Shown in pieces: positions 1-13,869 of a stretch of DNA of 64,000 nt. Source of the stretch: Takakia lepidozioides (taxonomy: Eukaryota; Streptophyta; Takakiopsida; Takakiales; Takakiaceae); assembly GCA_030704615.1 (NCBI GenBank), contig CM060732.1, positions 744,001-808,000 of the forward strand. The letters run 5' to 3'. Position 1 is the first letter of the stretch. The number at the start of each line of letters is the position of its first letter. The position numbers and the translations under genes are program-made. Below the pieces are notes generated by a model. That model did not search any database. It saw nothing but the letters and a program-made list of their open reading frames with translations, and was not told the DNA's origin.

Positions 1-3000
1 AGGTCCAATTCATGTAGAAATTATGTGGCATTCACAAATCAGTCAAACGCTTGACAGATTGTAACTGTTTGTTCAAACACATACCATGCTGTGCCAAGTG
101 GCAAAGGGCAAGCTCAATGTGTCGACGAATTGGTGCTGCATCATTGTTAGCATTGGCAACAATCCATGGGAGGGCTCCATCATCTATTAGTAGTGACCTC
201 CCTGTTTTGAAGCCTGCCAGGATGACTCATACTGTCAGAAACAAATACGTCTACTGCAAATACAGGTCAATTAACCACCTTCTCTCCCTGGTCTTACAGT
301 AATGTGAGTAGAGTTGATGCACATAGTAAGTTACAATGTACTTGGGCAGATCTATCGTCTTGATGCCTGATCAGGAAAGTAGTCACCCATGGAAAGATAA
401 CTGGCTGAACACTAGGGAAACAGTAGACACCTTTCCGGGCCTCTTTACATCTCACTGCTGCGAATGGAAAAGCTTCGGCACCCTGGGGCTTTCTACAATC
501 TCTCTAAGAACATGCCTAATGGTGTAATATGGACTCTATAGTGCTCAGAGGGCAGAACATTTGGTTTGTTGACAGTCTTGCTTCCAAGCAACAGAGAACA
601 ACCTAGTAACTAGTAATGTACCTAGTAACCTGGTACTTAGTAATGTAGTTCAGCCAATCAGTACCACTGCAAAAAGCAAGATAGCGAGCGAGTGAGTGTC
701 AGTACCTTGTGCAGCACCTCGTGACTCACACTTGGCAAAGTTGGCAATGCCTCGTGCCACTTGCGCCAGCACGTCAGCGTGGCGGGAGCGCACCATACCA
801 AGCAGTGCTCGGATTCCCCCCTCCTCCCTCAGCTTTACCTGCAACTTATCTGCATACCCCTCCCATAAACACACTTAGGCCTGATAGGTCTATAAAAGAA
901 TGCAGACAGGAGAAGGTACAACAGCTAACTATTTAATCATCTACAATGATATGTCCCATTACCTATGTAAGGGTGTTTAGTGCGTGTCAAAAGACATTGA
1001 GACATGCAGGCAGAGGCATACCATTGCCACATAGGTTCGCAATGGCGCCTGCAACCATTCGAAGTGTTTGCGGGTCCTCAGCATCATCAGCTGTCCTTGC
1101 TAACAGGCTGATACCACCCTGTCCCATTATCAGCTCCTGATTGGTCTCTGCATGCCACGTAGAGGAAGTTATTAAGTCCCGCTGCAGATAATTCCGTACT
1201 CGCATCCACACCCACACTTATGTACAGTAACATGAATTTCTTTGAGCTCTGCTATTTGGAATCCAAATGGTGGCTTGCTCTCAAGAATGAGCAGGTCTCA
1301 CCAGATCCATCAGGTTGACCGAGTTAAGAGGTCTTGTCTCCAGACTGCACATACACATTTTTCATATTTCCTAGACCACTAACAGTCAGCTGCAGAACGT
1401 TCACTGTCAGTTGCAGCAGCCTAGCCTTGCATGCAGGCATGACCTTGTTCATATGTGACCTGCATTTATTCATCCTAATGACACACTTTGCTTCTGATCT
1501 TCAATAATTTTGATTCTCAAAGGTATACTAAGGGTCGATTCCTTGCTGACCCAGGAATGCCGTGGGGTATTTTCTTTTCCCCACCTGCAAGGAAAGAATC
1601 ATCAGAACATTGCAATGGTACATCAACAGGCATTGTTATTGAATAGGACATTCCCAAGTCACATTTGTCATGGACTACTTGGATATCTTGGCATTCAGCT
1701 GAGATGTTGCCACTTGAGGAATAGTTTCATGTGGATTGATGAAGCAAAATGACGAGGGCAGGCTCACATATCAGATATATATGTACGTTATGGGTGTACC
1801 ATTCATAGCCAGGTTGGCAACAGCACCCGCAGCGACACGGCGAATGGTTTCATCCTCGGAGCTTTGCAAAAGCATGAGGAGTGAGCCAAGACCTCCAGCA
1901 TCCACTATCTTCTCCTGGTTTGATTCTGTTCATCACAGCATCCCCAATTGCATGGTGAGACATTATCGAGATTGTACTAGAAGCACCATGCACAAACAAA
2001 CAAACAAACAAACAAACAAACCTTGTAATTGAGGAAGGCACAATCAATGTTCATGCTTGATCTACCTCTGAAAATCCTACATTTCTTGTCCAGATCTTAG
2101 GTGAGTCAGAATCCTTCAAAGACCAATATCCAATGGCAAGATCTGGAATCTTGGCACGGATACGGCATATATTTGGAAATAAAAACCTTCCCATCAAATC
2201 CGTCATCCTTCAGATAAAAGAGACAAAGAAAATTGCCAGCTCAATAACTGTTCCATATCGATTAGCCACATGTATTTCAAACTGACAAAAAGAGAATCTG
2301 TTTGTTTAGCACCTTCGGCAGCAAGATTGGCAACCACCTTCACAGCATGCACTCTTACATCAACATCATTGGACTCCAGCAACGACAGTATCTTTTGCAA
2401 GCCCACTGCATCATAGCACAGGCATCCCCCTAGTGGTGAGATCATTGTATCCTCCATGCGCAAATAGCAACCACTCTTGACTTTTTTCGCTGTCCTGTGA
2501 CCCTTCCCTTGAACTTTTGAGCTTCGTCTTTACTTTGTTCTTCACCACTTAGATTACCAGCCTGGCCCCAAGCTCAAATTGCGAAGAATAGTCATGTACA
2601 TAGCCTTAGCACAGTTGACATGACGCATGTACATCACCGTGCATTAATCATTGAGAGGGCCTGAGAATCTTCAGTCGAAAAATATGAGAAGCTCAGGCTT
2701 GGAAAAGTGCCTTGTTCAAAAAGCTTCGCTATAGTAGCTCGTTGTCCATTGATGGTCTCTCTCATTTGATTGGGTTTTTGGACACTCATAGGGCTTTCAG
2801 ATCCCACTGAGCTTCCTCCCGAGCAGCCTTTGTCAGCCATCTTCCTTGTCTATTCCAGCACCACCATATGAGCAAGAGCTTTTGTGAGCATGATGCTCAC
2901 TTGGCAATGAATATTTCTACCAACACTTACTGTGGGATGGAACCTGGTTTTACTTAAAAACAAGGCACGATTCTCCCCACCTGGACCCAACCTTGCTGTC

Positions 3001-6000
3001 AGCATTCTCACAGCGCACCCTCGACCCATCAAGAACAGCATTTGGCTTTACAGACTCATTGTTGCAAGGGAGCTTGGCATACTTCATCAACCTCTACTCT
3101 TAATTTCTCTATGGGAGACGCCAAGGGAGCTGAGGACTTAGAGCACTGCTATATTAGAGAAAAGAGAAGGAAGGAAGTTTATCAAGTCTACCAAAAGCTC
3201 AAAGAGCTTATGGAACAAAATGGAAAAAACCATGAGAGAGGAAACAAAACCAGAGCCGAAAAAGAACTACTGCTCGAGGGATTGTCTAAGGGTGAAGGCC
3301 TCGTGCAGGTAAGCTGCCAAGCATTTCTGATCCTCATAGTGGAAGACTTCAGTGAGAGATTGAGTTCCGCGGAATAGACAGTGGAAAGAAAGACATGAAA
3401 TGACACTTTATAATGTACGCGGAAAACTCAAAGAGCTCATGCGACAGGAGACATCAGGAAACGAGAAAGAGAGTGGAGGCCTCAACAAGCAGCGCAAAAA
3501 CTATCATCCAACATTGAGAGATTCTCAAAGTTGGAGAGCCTCATGTAGATACAACACAAGGCATCTCTGATCCTCGTAGTGGAAGATCACTGTGAGGGCT
3601 TAGCTGTCTCTGAATAAGCAGTACTGGTCCCGGATTTCCTAGTAGAGCAGACAGCAATAGAAAGAAAAGAGAGAACAAAGAAAGACAGACGCTAATTCCT
3701 CACGTCGTGGGGCCCAAGGAACACAAGTAGGACAACACAAAACCACAGTAGGACCAAAGAAACAAAGAAGAACTCAAAGGTTAAGCGTTGCACGTAGGCA
3801 GGGTGCCTTATTAACCATTGAGTAATTTCGGTCCTCATAGCCTAGAAAGGCCCTAAGACAACTAACACGCATGTGGACTTAATGAACTTGACGCCATGTA
3901 CAGCTTATAGATGTGGGTTCATGAATCACCTCGGGGACATCGTCACTAAGAAGTAGTACTTGACCTTTCAAAGTTCGCACTTCCTCCTCCACCCTCTCCC
4001 TCTGTTTCAGTTCCTCTTCTAGCCTCTGCCTCACCACTCCTAGCTCACAGCTCTGATTTGACTTCAAACAGGCAGGTGGAACCACATTATTGACCATACA
4101 CATCTCTTTTCCTTGCATGATCTCCAGCATTTAACTACCAAATATTTAAAAGCCAATTTCACACCAACCAATCGGGTCTTGGGTTCTATGTAGCTTGACC
4201 ACACCAAGATGATTCATAAAGAGCCCTTCAGGTTGCTGTTATATGCGCTTGCTGACTGTTCTATAAATTCATTTCACACGATTGCAGCTTTTGTGTTTCA
4301 AGTTGCCCGTCACAAACCTTGACGTAAAATTTTGAAGTTAAACAAGCGCAGATGATGTGCCCATGAGTCCTGGGAAGATATGTTTTTCATAATCTTTGCC
4401 AAACTTACCTAAGCTTAGTCTACTGCCTTCCAATAGCTATGGGTGTTAGAGGCAAAGAGCATTCAATGAGTTGAGTCCAAGACAAAACAATCGTCGAAGA
4501 TTGAAGACCTTCAGATATTTTAGTGGGGATTTGGTATTGCAATGAGCATCATAGAGCTATAACATACTTAGTCCATGAATACATGAATTGAGATCACAGC
4601 CTCACAGCCGCCTACTCAGAGAGTGGTGAATATGACATGCATCAAGATGGGACGGAATTTGTTTTCCATAATGTGTTTTGCAGGAAGTTTGCAAAATGCC
4701 AGGATTGCTATCTAGCATCAAAACATCCCTGACTGTACAGAGTGTCCTCCCACCTTGTGGCAGTACCTCTTTGTGAAGGTGTCAAGCAGCTCACAGGAAG
4801 GCTAAGCTGTGGATCAGACAAACAAATAGCAGGCAACACTGGCAGGGGTTAAATACCTCCAAAATCCCATTTGCTGCTTTCCTTCTTCGGGATCTCAAAG
4901 CTCTGAGTTCAACTTCGGCCTGCTCTCTCCACTGGCATTCTTTCTCCAGCAGTAGCTTCAACTTTAGAACTTCATTGCTTTGGTCCAGTGACTGCAGCAG
5001 TTCATGGGAGCAGTCAGAAAGGTTGATTATGTAGTTAGAGAGTAGGGGAAAGCACGTATGCATACCATGGTCTCTTTCATGATTTCGCCTTATTTAGGAA
5101 CTCGTATTGGCTAAGAGAAAGTGAAGATATTTAGTCAGTAGACTTTGCATTAGGATTATGGTCACAGACCTTGCGCCGATTTTGGCAGTTGGACAATGTA
5201 GGGATTGGAGAGGGAGCCATGACCATTCCACGGGTTTCACAGTAGTATGACTTAATTTCAGATTGATGATTGTGACATGACCTGTAAGGTCGGTCTTCAT
5301 TTTGTAGTCTTGTGGTCAATAAAGCAGATCCAGAGCAGGAAAGGGATAGGCTGGAGGGATTGCAGAAACACGGGGTACAACAAGTGCCACTGAAGGCTAG
5401 CTGTAGTGGTGGAACTAAGCTTTGTGGAGGGCTGAAGAATGTATATATGTGAACAAGCCAGAAAGAAAGAGAAAAACAGAAACAAAATGAAATGAAATGA
5501 AATGGAATCGTACTTTATAACGTCAGGACAGAGAATTAAAGAAGTTTGTTGATTGCACAGCACATGGGACACCGTAAACAACACAGTAAACCAGAAGAGC
5601 GAGACTCCTTGCCTCTTTTTTACAAGACACTTTGTGATTATCATCCCGCCGTTCATTCTCAACCCTCTCTCGTTGGACACGCTCCAGGTGCAGTTTGTTT
5701 AATACATCAGTAAGCTCCCGCTCATGCTTTTGCTTTTCCTCCATCAGCTCTTTTTGGTGTTTCTGCATCGACTTTGTCAACATCACTGTCAATTGATTTA
5801 TCACCAACTGACCAGAGACAAATGGCACCTTTAGAAAAACTGCCAATAATTGAACGTTCTGTTGGGCACCATAACGAAAGAACAAGCAAACACAAGTATA
5901 TTGTCAGTCTCTTGAACAAAGATCTGACAATCATGTCAACCCTTCTTTGGGATTTGTGTGCACTGTCCCCACATTAAAAAAACACTAGGTATTTGGGAGC

Positions 6001-9000
6001 CCCTCTTGAATATGTTCCAATCTTCTAACTATGTCTGCACTACAAGCAAGTAGGATTTGCTCCCAAGGTCTTGATTAGAACCTTACTAAATAGCTTGCCA
6101 AATTAATCAGACGGTCTTCCAACGATCATTGTGGCAGTGTGAAGAGTGGATCTATGAAGACTATCTGACCAACGTCAGACAATCTTCGCTCTCTTCCAAT
6201 AATCCTTCAAATATTGAAAGAGTCATAAGATTGCCAATGTCAAATTCTATTTGGTGTCCCTGTGTCAGCTTGTTAAGGACCATACTTTGTAACAGTTGCA
6301 AGAAAAGCGAGCAACCACCTCTTTTCCCTCAGTATGATGTATTTGAACCATTTGATTATACTCCCTTTCCAGCCTCTCCCTGTGAGCACGCTCTTTCTCC
6401 CACGTACTGATCATCTCCGCCATCTCCTTCTCATGCTTTGCTTTCTCTGCTGCCAGTGTCTACACCCATCACAGAATCAAGACTTGGAATCAGTAGAAAA
6501 AATATGCCATTAGGTGGAGGGCTACAGATGAACAGTTTTCTCAGTTGGAGGACAGGGAAAGAGATAATGGAGTAGTTGTGTGGTTGAGGCAGAGAGAGAA
6601 AGAAAAAGAAAGGAAGACTTGCCTTCTGTCCGTATATGTACAACCGTTCTCCAGAGTCTCTGGCATGGGGGTGGCCTCTTACCAATTTGAGTGCCCACAG
6701 GGTATTGCCTTGCCAAGGGTTGGGGTTGTATGGGACACAGAATGGGTTCCCTGCTTCACTTTTTCCTTGGCCTTGCGCTTGGTCTCTTGCCTCCTCGGTA
6801 AATCCAGAGACAAGAGTGTGAGATCTGAGTCACAGAATCAGATACACTTTGAGATGCAAAGAGGTTGGATTAAAGAAAGAGAGAGAGACCTCCAAAGTAG
6901 AAGCAAGCTTGCTTTCAACCTCAAAAACACAGCCGCGTAACTCTTCCAGTTTCCTATGGAGCTCCTCCTTTCCATCTAGCCTGGCCTTGAATTGCCGCTC
7001 ATTCTCAGCGATTAATTTGTCTACCTCTGTCTCCAGCCTACGGCACAGTGTTTTATAATCAAACTCCTCCTTCAGCTTTACCATGTTTTCAACTTTCATT
7101 GCCTGCCATCAGCACAGACATCAAATAGCACTTACTACGTGACTTAAAAATAAGTTGTTGAATTGTCTGGCGCTCTTTAATAAGATATTCTACACTTCAT
7201 GGGCTGCATACTTCACCCTTCTATGGATTCTGTCAATATCTGTTGTGTACAGTGATTTGGATACAGTCAAAGTTTGTTACAGTTTATTGTCTGGTTAGAT
7301 GGCATGCTTACAACCAAAGGATGGACCAGAAGTATAAGGTCAACCCTCGCTCTTTCCCCTCCCCTCCTCTCTTGGCTTCAGAAATTTGCATGCAACATCA
7401 AACAAGCACCTAAGTCAAGCAGCAGTTCATCACTTATATGAAGACACCAGATCAGGAAGAAACACCTTCAACAGTTCAAGAGAGATGGGAAAGACTCACT
7501 CTCTGACCAAACATGATCGTGCTAACTGTTTCACCTCGGTGCCGAGGAGATGGTCCAATTGTGACAATGAGGGAAGTCCTTGCTGTACCTGTATAGACCA
7601 ATCGCTGCTGAATGAAACATTTATAAGTGAAACAATGAAGCTACTGAATTCCATGTTTTCAGTTCTTCAAAACTTCCAATTAAATCCAAATCCAATAGTG
7701 GTAAAAGAGACCCATCTCACCAAACCTAAGATGACCACAAACAGAGATCAAAACCATCGAATTACTTATGTCTGCTTGCATTACGAATGATCTGGAAGGG
7801 GGGCGTGGAGTATGTACCTCCAAATGAGTCCCTAAGCAATCTTGTCAACTTAGAATCTCGAATCGGGACATGTGGGCTGTTTTCAGCGAGTGCATTGATG
7901 CATTTACCAAGGGCCGTCAGAGAGAGGTTGATGGACTTGGCCTCCTCCAATGTATGACCCTCACTCCCTGGATTTTAGAAAAGATTCTTCAGTTCTCAAA
8001 ATCATCTTAGCTGCAATACACTCAGCTAAAACATAAGAACACTAGTATGCAATCAGGCATGTGATAACTGGAAACCAGGCATTGTGATCTAAAACCTACT
8101 CTCCTCCATCCAAGAAGAGGAAGATATGAGATATATGGACACTACAGAGGAGGACTCGAAACGAACCTACTAGAAGCCAATCCTAAAACCAGAAAAGTAA
8201 TTCAAGGAGCATACTAGACAGAATCATGACATGCTGACCATATTATGAAAGTCAACTCACCCGATTTATCAACCCGTTCAGACCCAGCAAGATCAACAAT
8301 AAGCAATTTGCTTCTGCGGACTGTGGGGGCTCGAACTCCTCTCAGAGGCTGAGAGAAACTGCCATTCTCGGTTGAATGAACAAGATCACCTGGTTTACTT
8401 CTGACCATCTTCCTAACAAATACCTGCCCCAATCCATCAGCTTCCAAGCAGTCAGACCCTAAACTTCACTCTACATCCATCTACTCATTACTCGAAGTTG
8501 AGAGTGTTAGTCGCGAATGAGACTTGCAAGATATGTCTCTCGAAGGACAGGAAATAGTAGAATACTCCAGCCCGATCTGTATCTCACCCCAATCATCAAT
8601 AGAAGTCAGTCATGAAATACCAAATTAGTACTTTGTGAATGACTACAGAGCACAAGTTGGAGATACTCCTCAAAACAACGTGCTCATTCAGCTCAACACT
8701 TATCTCACACGATTTGTCATTGCTTGATCACAGGGCAATTGCACATCTGACAGCAAATTTGATATTCAAGACAAATACATGCCCACTACTTGCATGGCTA
8801 AGGGAAAAGTAGATCTGAAACATCCATAGACCTTCAAACTGCAACAATCACTAACTGTTGCGTCAAGTACAATAGTGTACAGGGAAATATCAAACGGTTA
8901 AACTAAAAGCCAGGATTACTTATTCGTATGTGACCAGTAAAACAATAATACTCACCAACAAAATTGCATGGCTACGGGACGATTCTGTATTGAGTTTTGT

Positions 9001-12000
9001 ATTGGCTTCAAAACGGTTCGCTTCTCCAGCTTCCAGCAGGCGTACAAAGCTGCATTGGTCGTGAAGCTGCACATGGGTAGCCCCAGGTACTGAGACATCT
9101 CCTGTCTTTGGGTCCCCCATGATCATAATGTTGTCCCTCTCTGGCGCCAACAGATCCTGCACTGACTCCATGTACAGCTGTCCAGCACACACAAAAGCTC
9201 AAGGAGCTGGTTTACTTGGTTGACAGAGAAATAGAATGTACTCATAAGACGTTGTTTGCCGTAGCCTTGTGGCCATTGACAGAGAAATAGATTGTACTCA
9301 TAAGACGTTGTTTGCCGTAGCCTTGTGGCCATTGACCCCGCGCCCAGTTTGAGCGGGAACAAAAGGGACAGAACCTACCTCTGTCAGGGGCTGACGTTGG
9401 TAGTAAGACTTACCTCCATATAAAGAAAGGGAAATTGAGAGGGAGGGAGGAACAAGGCATGGGGGCCCCAGACAGGAAAGGTTCAAAATGGACCAAGTTA
9501 ATTAAGTATGCATGCATCCCCTGGTTCAGCATTAAAGAAACAAATGAAATGAAATGAAATGAAATGGTACTTTATAACGTCCGCGGAAAGCTCAAAGAGC
9601 TTATGGGAAAAAATGGGGAAAACAAGAGAGAGGAAACAAAACCAGAGCCAAAAAACAGCCCAAAAGAAACTACTGCTCAAGGGATTGTCTAACGGTCAAG
9701 GCCTCGTGCAGGTAAGCTGCCAAGCATTTCTGATCCTCATAGTGGAGGACTTCAGTGAGAGATTGAGTTCCACACAATAGACAGTGGAATCTCCCACGGA
9801 TCTCATAATATAGTGGGCAATAAAAGAAGAAGTGTTCTTCAGTTTCAATTTCCTGGTTGCGCCGGTGCAAGCTGGGCATAGGCGATCCTCCCATTGCAGG
9901 TTTTCCCATTTACCAGTCTCTATCCGTAGATTGTGGGAGCCCACCCTGAACCGCCCCAATGCCCTCAGGAGGGAAGGAGATAAAGGCGCCGAAAGGTAAT
10001 TGGGCCGCAAGATTCTATCATCACAGAGAATCAGGAATGACGCTCGATAGAAATGGAGTTTTGTTGTGAGATTGGGTAGCTTCCAAGTTCTACTGACATG
10101 TAGTTCCATAAGTTCCCTTCTAATGAGTCTGTTGCGATCCTTTTGGATGTGATTCCCACCCCTTCAGGATTTTGTGGCAATAGCGAAGCAATAGCGAAGC
10201 AATAAAGAGTCCATTGCGCTCAAAAAACTGCACACTCGAGCATACCAGGAGTGCTTGAAACCTGCTGTTTTGAGCCTAACAGATGTTGCGAGGGCTCTTG
10301 CCACGAGCCCCCTGGGTGCGAGGGCTTGTAACCTGTGAGATGGAGTTGTGCCTCTGGCGCCAAGCATTGCTTGCAGAAAAGATGACTGCAATGGTTCCGG
10401 ATTTTTTTCCAACCAGGAAACTGGGACACATGGTGCCCAGAACTCACAACCATAAGTGGCGGCCGCTGTGACAAACACTGTCAAATAGCCACTTTTTGGT
10501 TGGGGGGGTGGCGCAAATGCATCTGTTTGCAGTTGGCCTGAAGGCGGATGGAGGCAGCCTTGCCCTTCGTCAATCTGTCCAGGGCAGTTGATGCAAGCTG
10601 GAATTTGGGAGAGTGGATAACCAGACCCAGGTATTGGTATGATGTGACAATCTCAATTTCCTGTTGGTTGAAGATGAATCTGCGGTCCACCTGGCCATTG
10701 AAAACCATGATCTTAGTTTTGCCAAGATTGACTTGCAACCCATAGTCTTTGGAGAACTCTTCCAGGATGCGAAGATGGCGTTGCAGGAAGACAGGAGATT
10801 GTGCCAAGAGGGCAACATCATCAGCGTAGAGCAGATCTGATTGCTTTGGTCCCCCATCCAACGGCACCCCAACTCCACGGCTTTTCAAGATGTAACCCTC
10901 CACAGCGTCAATGTAGATCCCGAAAAGGGTAGGTGAGAGGGGGCAGCCCTGTTTGCTATGCACCTCTGCTGAGAATTCCCCCGCGACGTTGACCATGCCA
11001 ATGACAATCTCATACATGGTATAGGATGTCCGGAGCGACTCTCACCCTATGGAGCCGTTGGAAAAGAAGGTCGCGAGGAACCGAATCAAAAGCCTTTCGA
11101 AAGTCTACGACGCAAACATACACAATTTTTTTGTCATAGCTTGCACGTTCTACCATAGTCTGAAGAGTGAAAATGTGGTCAAGAGTGGATCTGTTGCGAC
11201 GGAAACTTGCTTGCCCCATAGCACGCATGTGAGAGGGTTCAGCCCAATCATCCAGTTCCATGGCCACTACTGCCCCAAACAGTTTAGCCAGTAATGAAGA
11301 CACCATAATTGTGCGATAGTTGGTCAGTGCGAGCCTGTCCCCGCTCTTGAAGAGGGGGCGGATGATGCTCTTTGTCCACTCTGTTGGAAAGCCAGAGGTG
11401 TGCTATAAATGGGGCCAAAGTTGTTGCCGCGTGGTTGATGAACTCACTCTGTAGCCCTGATATATCCAATGCCCTGCCATTTTGCAACTTCTTGACTGCC
11501 TTGCTGACACTGGCTGTAGTGAAGAAAGAGAAGTGTAGGGGTTTGGAGGGTATGGGAAAGGGAGAAAGACACTTCATAAGGTCCACAGGACGCAGCCCAA
11601 AGAGCTTAAGGGACAAAAGTATGTAACAAACGAAGACACAACCAAGCCTGAATCGCTCTTTGCCTAGGTGGCTAACAGCGATGCCTCTACAAAGGAGGAC
11701 CAGCCTCCAAAAAGGCAGTAGGTTCTCCCTCTGATACGTAGAGAGGCAGGAAGATAGACAGGTACCTGAAGGTAGGAGATACTGACAGTGTCATCCACAG
11801 GTGTGACACTGGCAAGAATATCTTCCATGGCACGGACCATGATTCCACGGTAAGATGTGTCCTCCTCCCCCAGGCGTCCAAGAGTAAATGTTTTTCCAGT
11901 GCCTGTCTGCCCATACGCCATCACAGTTCCATTGTACCCTTCCAACACGCTCTGCACATCAATGCATGCAAAATTTACTATTGGTCTCATCATTTGTGCT

Positions 12001-13869
12001 GAAAGAGAGAACATCCCTCTGACCCACCACTGACTTCAAGAAAAGGTCAGTGAAAATGGTGTGCACTCTGTCACGATATGTGTACATGCACTACGTGAGG
12101 AATGTGTACAACTGTATAGGCCGGATCTTCTACTACACACACCTCCAATTGACATGCACATTTTGACTGCACCAGTTTTCAGGTTCATAACCTCCTATGT
12201 TAGTCATGAATTCAAAAACTAAGCGAGGCAAAACACCTACCTCCACCACTGGCTTGGCCACAACTTCATAGACACGCTTTTGGGATGCAGACTCTGTAAG
12301 CACTTCATCAAATTGATAGGTCTCACAATCCCAATTGTTTTTGCGTAGCTTCAGTCTCTTCAGCTGCAGTTTAAGAGGTGACCCCACATCTTGGTATAAG
12401 GATGACAAAGCCAGTACATACGGAAGCAAGCACAGAAGTTAAAGCCTGTCCCTCTTCTATATCTCTCTCTCACAACAATAGCAAGTGAAGTCAGTTTATT
12501 CTACTTGCATTTTCTCTTATACACACTAATGTTCTCACATAGGCTTTGTTTATGAAATGAAGTGCAGCTTGAGAAAAATCCAAAGAATCAACTGAAAGAA
12601 ACTGTAATAATGGACCTCTGGCTGAAGCTCGACACAGTCAGCAAAGTCAGCATCAGCAACCAGCTCTTCAGAATTCCTGGGTCGCAGGCGCACTGCCACC
12701 CGCACCCTATTGGGCACTGCCTTGCCCCTCCCCATCCACCATGACCATCACTTAGATCTCAATTGACAATATTTGCATGTGCATTTGTTAGATCCTAATT
12801 ATTAAACTTTAGGTGACTTTGGGTCCAGTATACTGGCAGCCCCACATCAGTACCCCAGGCTATCTGTCCCACCCACTTTTGTTGTACCACCCTGCCCCAA
12901 ACCGTCCTCTCAAACTCAGACTCAGAGTGTCCCTCAAAATTCACTTAACTTGAAAGAGGGACAGTGCATTTGTGTGTGTTGTGTGTGTGCGTCTGAGAGA
13001 GAGAGAGAGAGAGAGTGGAGGAAGAATTTTTTATTAGGTTCACGCTCCCACAGGGCCGTCACACAGATGGTCCCTCTGAGGCAGCAGGAAATGAAATGAA
13101 ATGGTAATTTGTAATGTCCACAGAAAGCTCAACGAGCTTATGGGACCAGAGAAAGGATGAACCAAGAAAGAGAGGGGGGCCCTCCACAAGCACCCCAAAA
13201 TCAACCATTGCTCAAGGGCTTGTCTAGGAGTAAACGCCCGTGCCAATGTGCAGCTACGAATTTCAGACGTCTGTGAGAGATTGGGTATCTGGAATAGACA
13301 ATAGAATCCCCCACGGATCTCACAGTTAGAAAGGACAGTGAGAAAGAAGAAAAGTTCTTCACTTTCGATTTCCCTGTTGCTTCCAGCGCAAGAGGATGAG
13401 CCCCCACACCCTGCGAATGGAGACTGGTAGGTGGGACCACCCGCAACGGGAGGACCGCCTGTGCCCCTCTCCCCAACGCCCTTAGAAGAGACGGAGTTAG
13501 AGCTGCAGAGAGATAATGGGGCCTCGAGATTCTACCGTCATGGAAAAGACCAAGAAAGAAGAAATTGATCACATCCGCAGGAGGAAGAAGGAAAGAGAGA
13601 GAGGCAGTGGCTAGTTCTGGGAAAAGGCCAATCTCACCAACGCTGTCAAAGCTGTTCTTGAGAGGTCCAGAAGAATTCCGCCGCAGACCACTTGAGGAGG
13701 AAGGGGATGGGGATGCAGACTTGGGGCGAACCAGGGGTGATACCGAGGAAGGGGGAGAGCCAGCGTTGGGCTTGTTCAAAGAATTGACAGAGACAGGTCT
13801 ATCCAAGCGGAGAACCGTTCGTGGGGCCACCATATTGGGCCCATTTTTATGGGCGGAAGCGAATGCCAT
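1..13869 (-). CDS. ARK: Armadillo-repeat kinesin (ARK / KIN-UA type), 19 exons, 3' end off the window
   Basis: Microtubule plus-end motor of the plant ARK family, which in other plants controls microtubule dynamics in tip-growing cells. Exons on the minus strand: 13869-13638, 12716-12616, 12363-12241, 11951-11766, 9177-8956, 8423-8261, 7967-7818, 7588-7500, 7102-6890, 6459-6319, 5807-5631, 4991-4857, 4052-3930 (or from 4061), 2849-2711, 2405-2313, 1925-1800, 1147-1022, 849-706, 213-85. All phases agree and give about 937 codons with no stop. The order is a Ser/Pro-rich head, motor domain (P-loop GQTGTGKT near residues 166-173, SSRSH near 280-284, DLAGSER near 332-338), neck [16 protein letters not shown], coiled coils, then armadillo repeats from about residue 733. 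The start is the first ATG of an exon with a good donor. Intron 14 appears to begin with GC instead of GT (bases 2710-2709), and the exon phases require this site. The last exon or exons lie beyond base 1. Confidence 0.93.
3185..3660 (-). mobile_element. Two 5'-truncated LINE 3' ends in kinesin intron 13
   Basis: Two adjacent copies (about 3185-3380 and 3396-3660) match the 3' region of the LINE at 9.5-11.6 kb. Shared landmarks are ctcaaagagctyatg, cctcgtgcaggtaagctgcc and tgatcctcrtagtggaaga. They lie in the intron between exons 13 and 14 and keep no open reading frame. The simple-sequence tail is reduced to a single gaaatgacac. Confidence 0.7.
5475..5545 (-). mobile_element. Very short LINE 3' tail in kinesin intron 11
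   Basis: A run of atgaa/aatga repeats is followed by tactttataacgtc, the same junction seen at the ends of the other LINE copies here (9541, 13090, 30640). This is a dead-on-arrival insertion on the minus strand, lying just outside exon 11. Confidence 0.55.
9219..9332. repeat. Direct tandem duplication of about 57 bp in kinesin intron 4
   Basis: Two nearly identical copies of a unit starting ttgacagagaaatag and ending cttgtggcca lie head to tail, differing at about one base. They sit about 40 bp upstream (in transcript sense) of the exon 5 acceptor. No function is apparent; it looks like a recent slippage or repair duplication. Confidence 0.85.
9541..11640 (-). mobile_element. 5'-truncated LINE with broken reverse transcriptase, inside kinesin intron 4
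   Basis: Reverse-transcriptase palm motifs are read on the minus strand: [15 protein letters not shown] (about 11306-11010), then [15 protein letters not shown] and the catalytic YADD in [10 protein letters not shown] (about 11017-10481). The frame changes between the two blocks and again toward the C-terminal Cys/His region ([29 protein letters not shown], 9909-9670), so the copy is not functional. The element ends in a (catttcatttc)n-type tail at 9541-9566, read on the minus strand. The endonuclease part is absent, which indicates 5' truncation. Its orientation is the same as the host gene. It is the longest copy of a family found at least five more times in the window. Confidence 0.88.
13088..13566 (-). 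mobile_element. 5'-truncated LINE 3' fragment in kinesin intron 1
   Basis: It begins with the gaaatgaaatgaaatgg tail and continues with diverged copies of the 3' LINE sequence (aagctcaacgagcttatggg, ggaatcccccacggatctca-like blocks). A minus-strand frame still shows the family C-terminal pattern around [11 protein letters not shown]. It is more diverged than the copy at 9.5 kb, so probably older. Confidence 0.75.
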
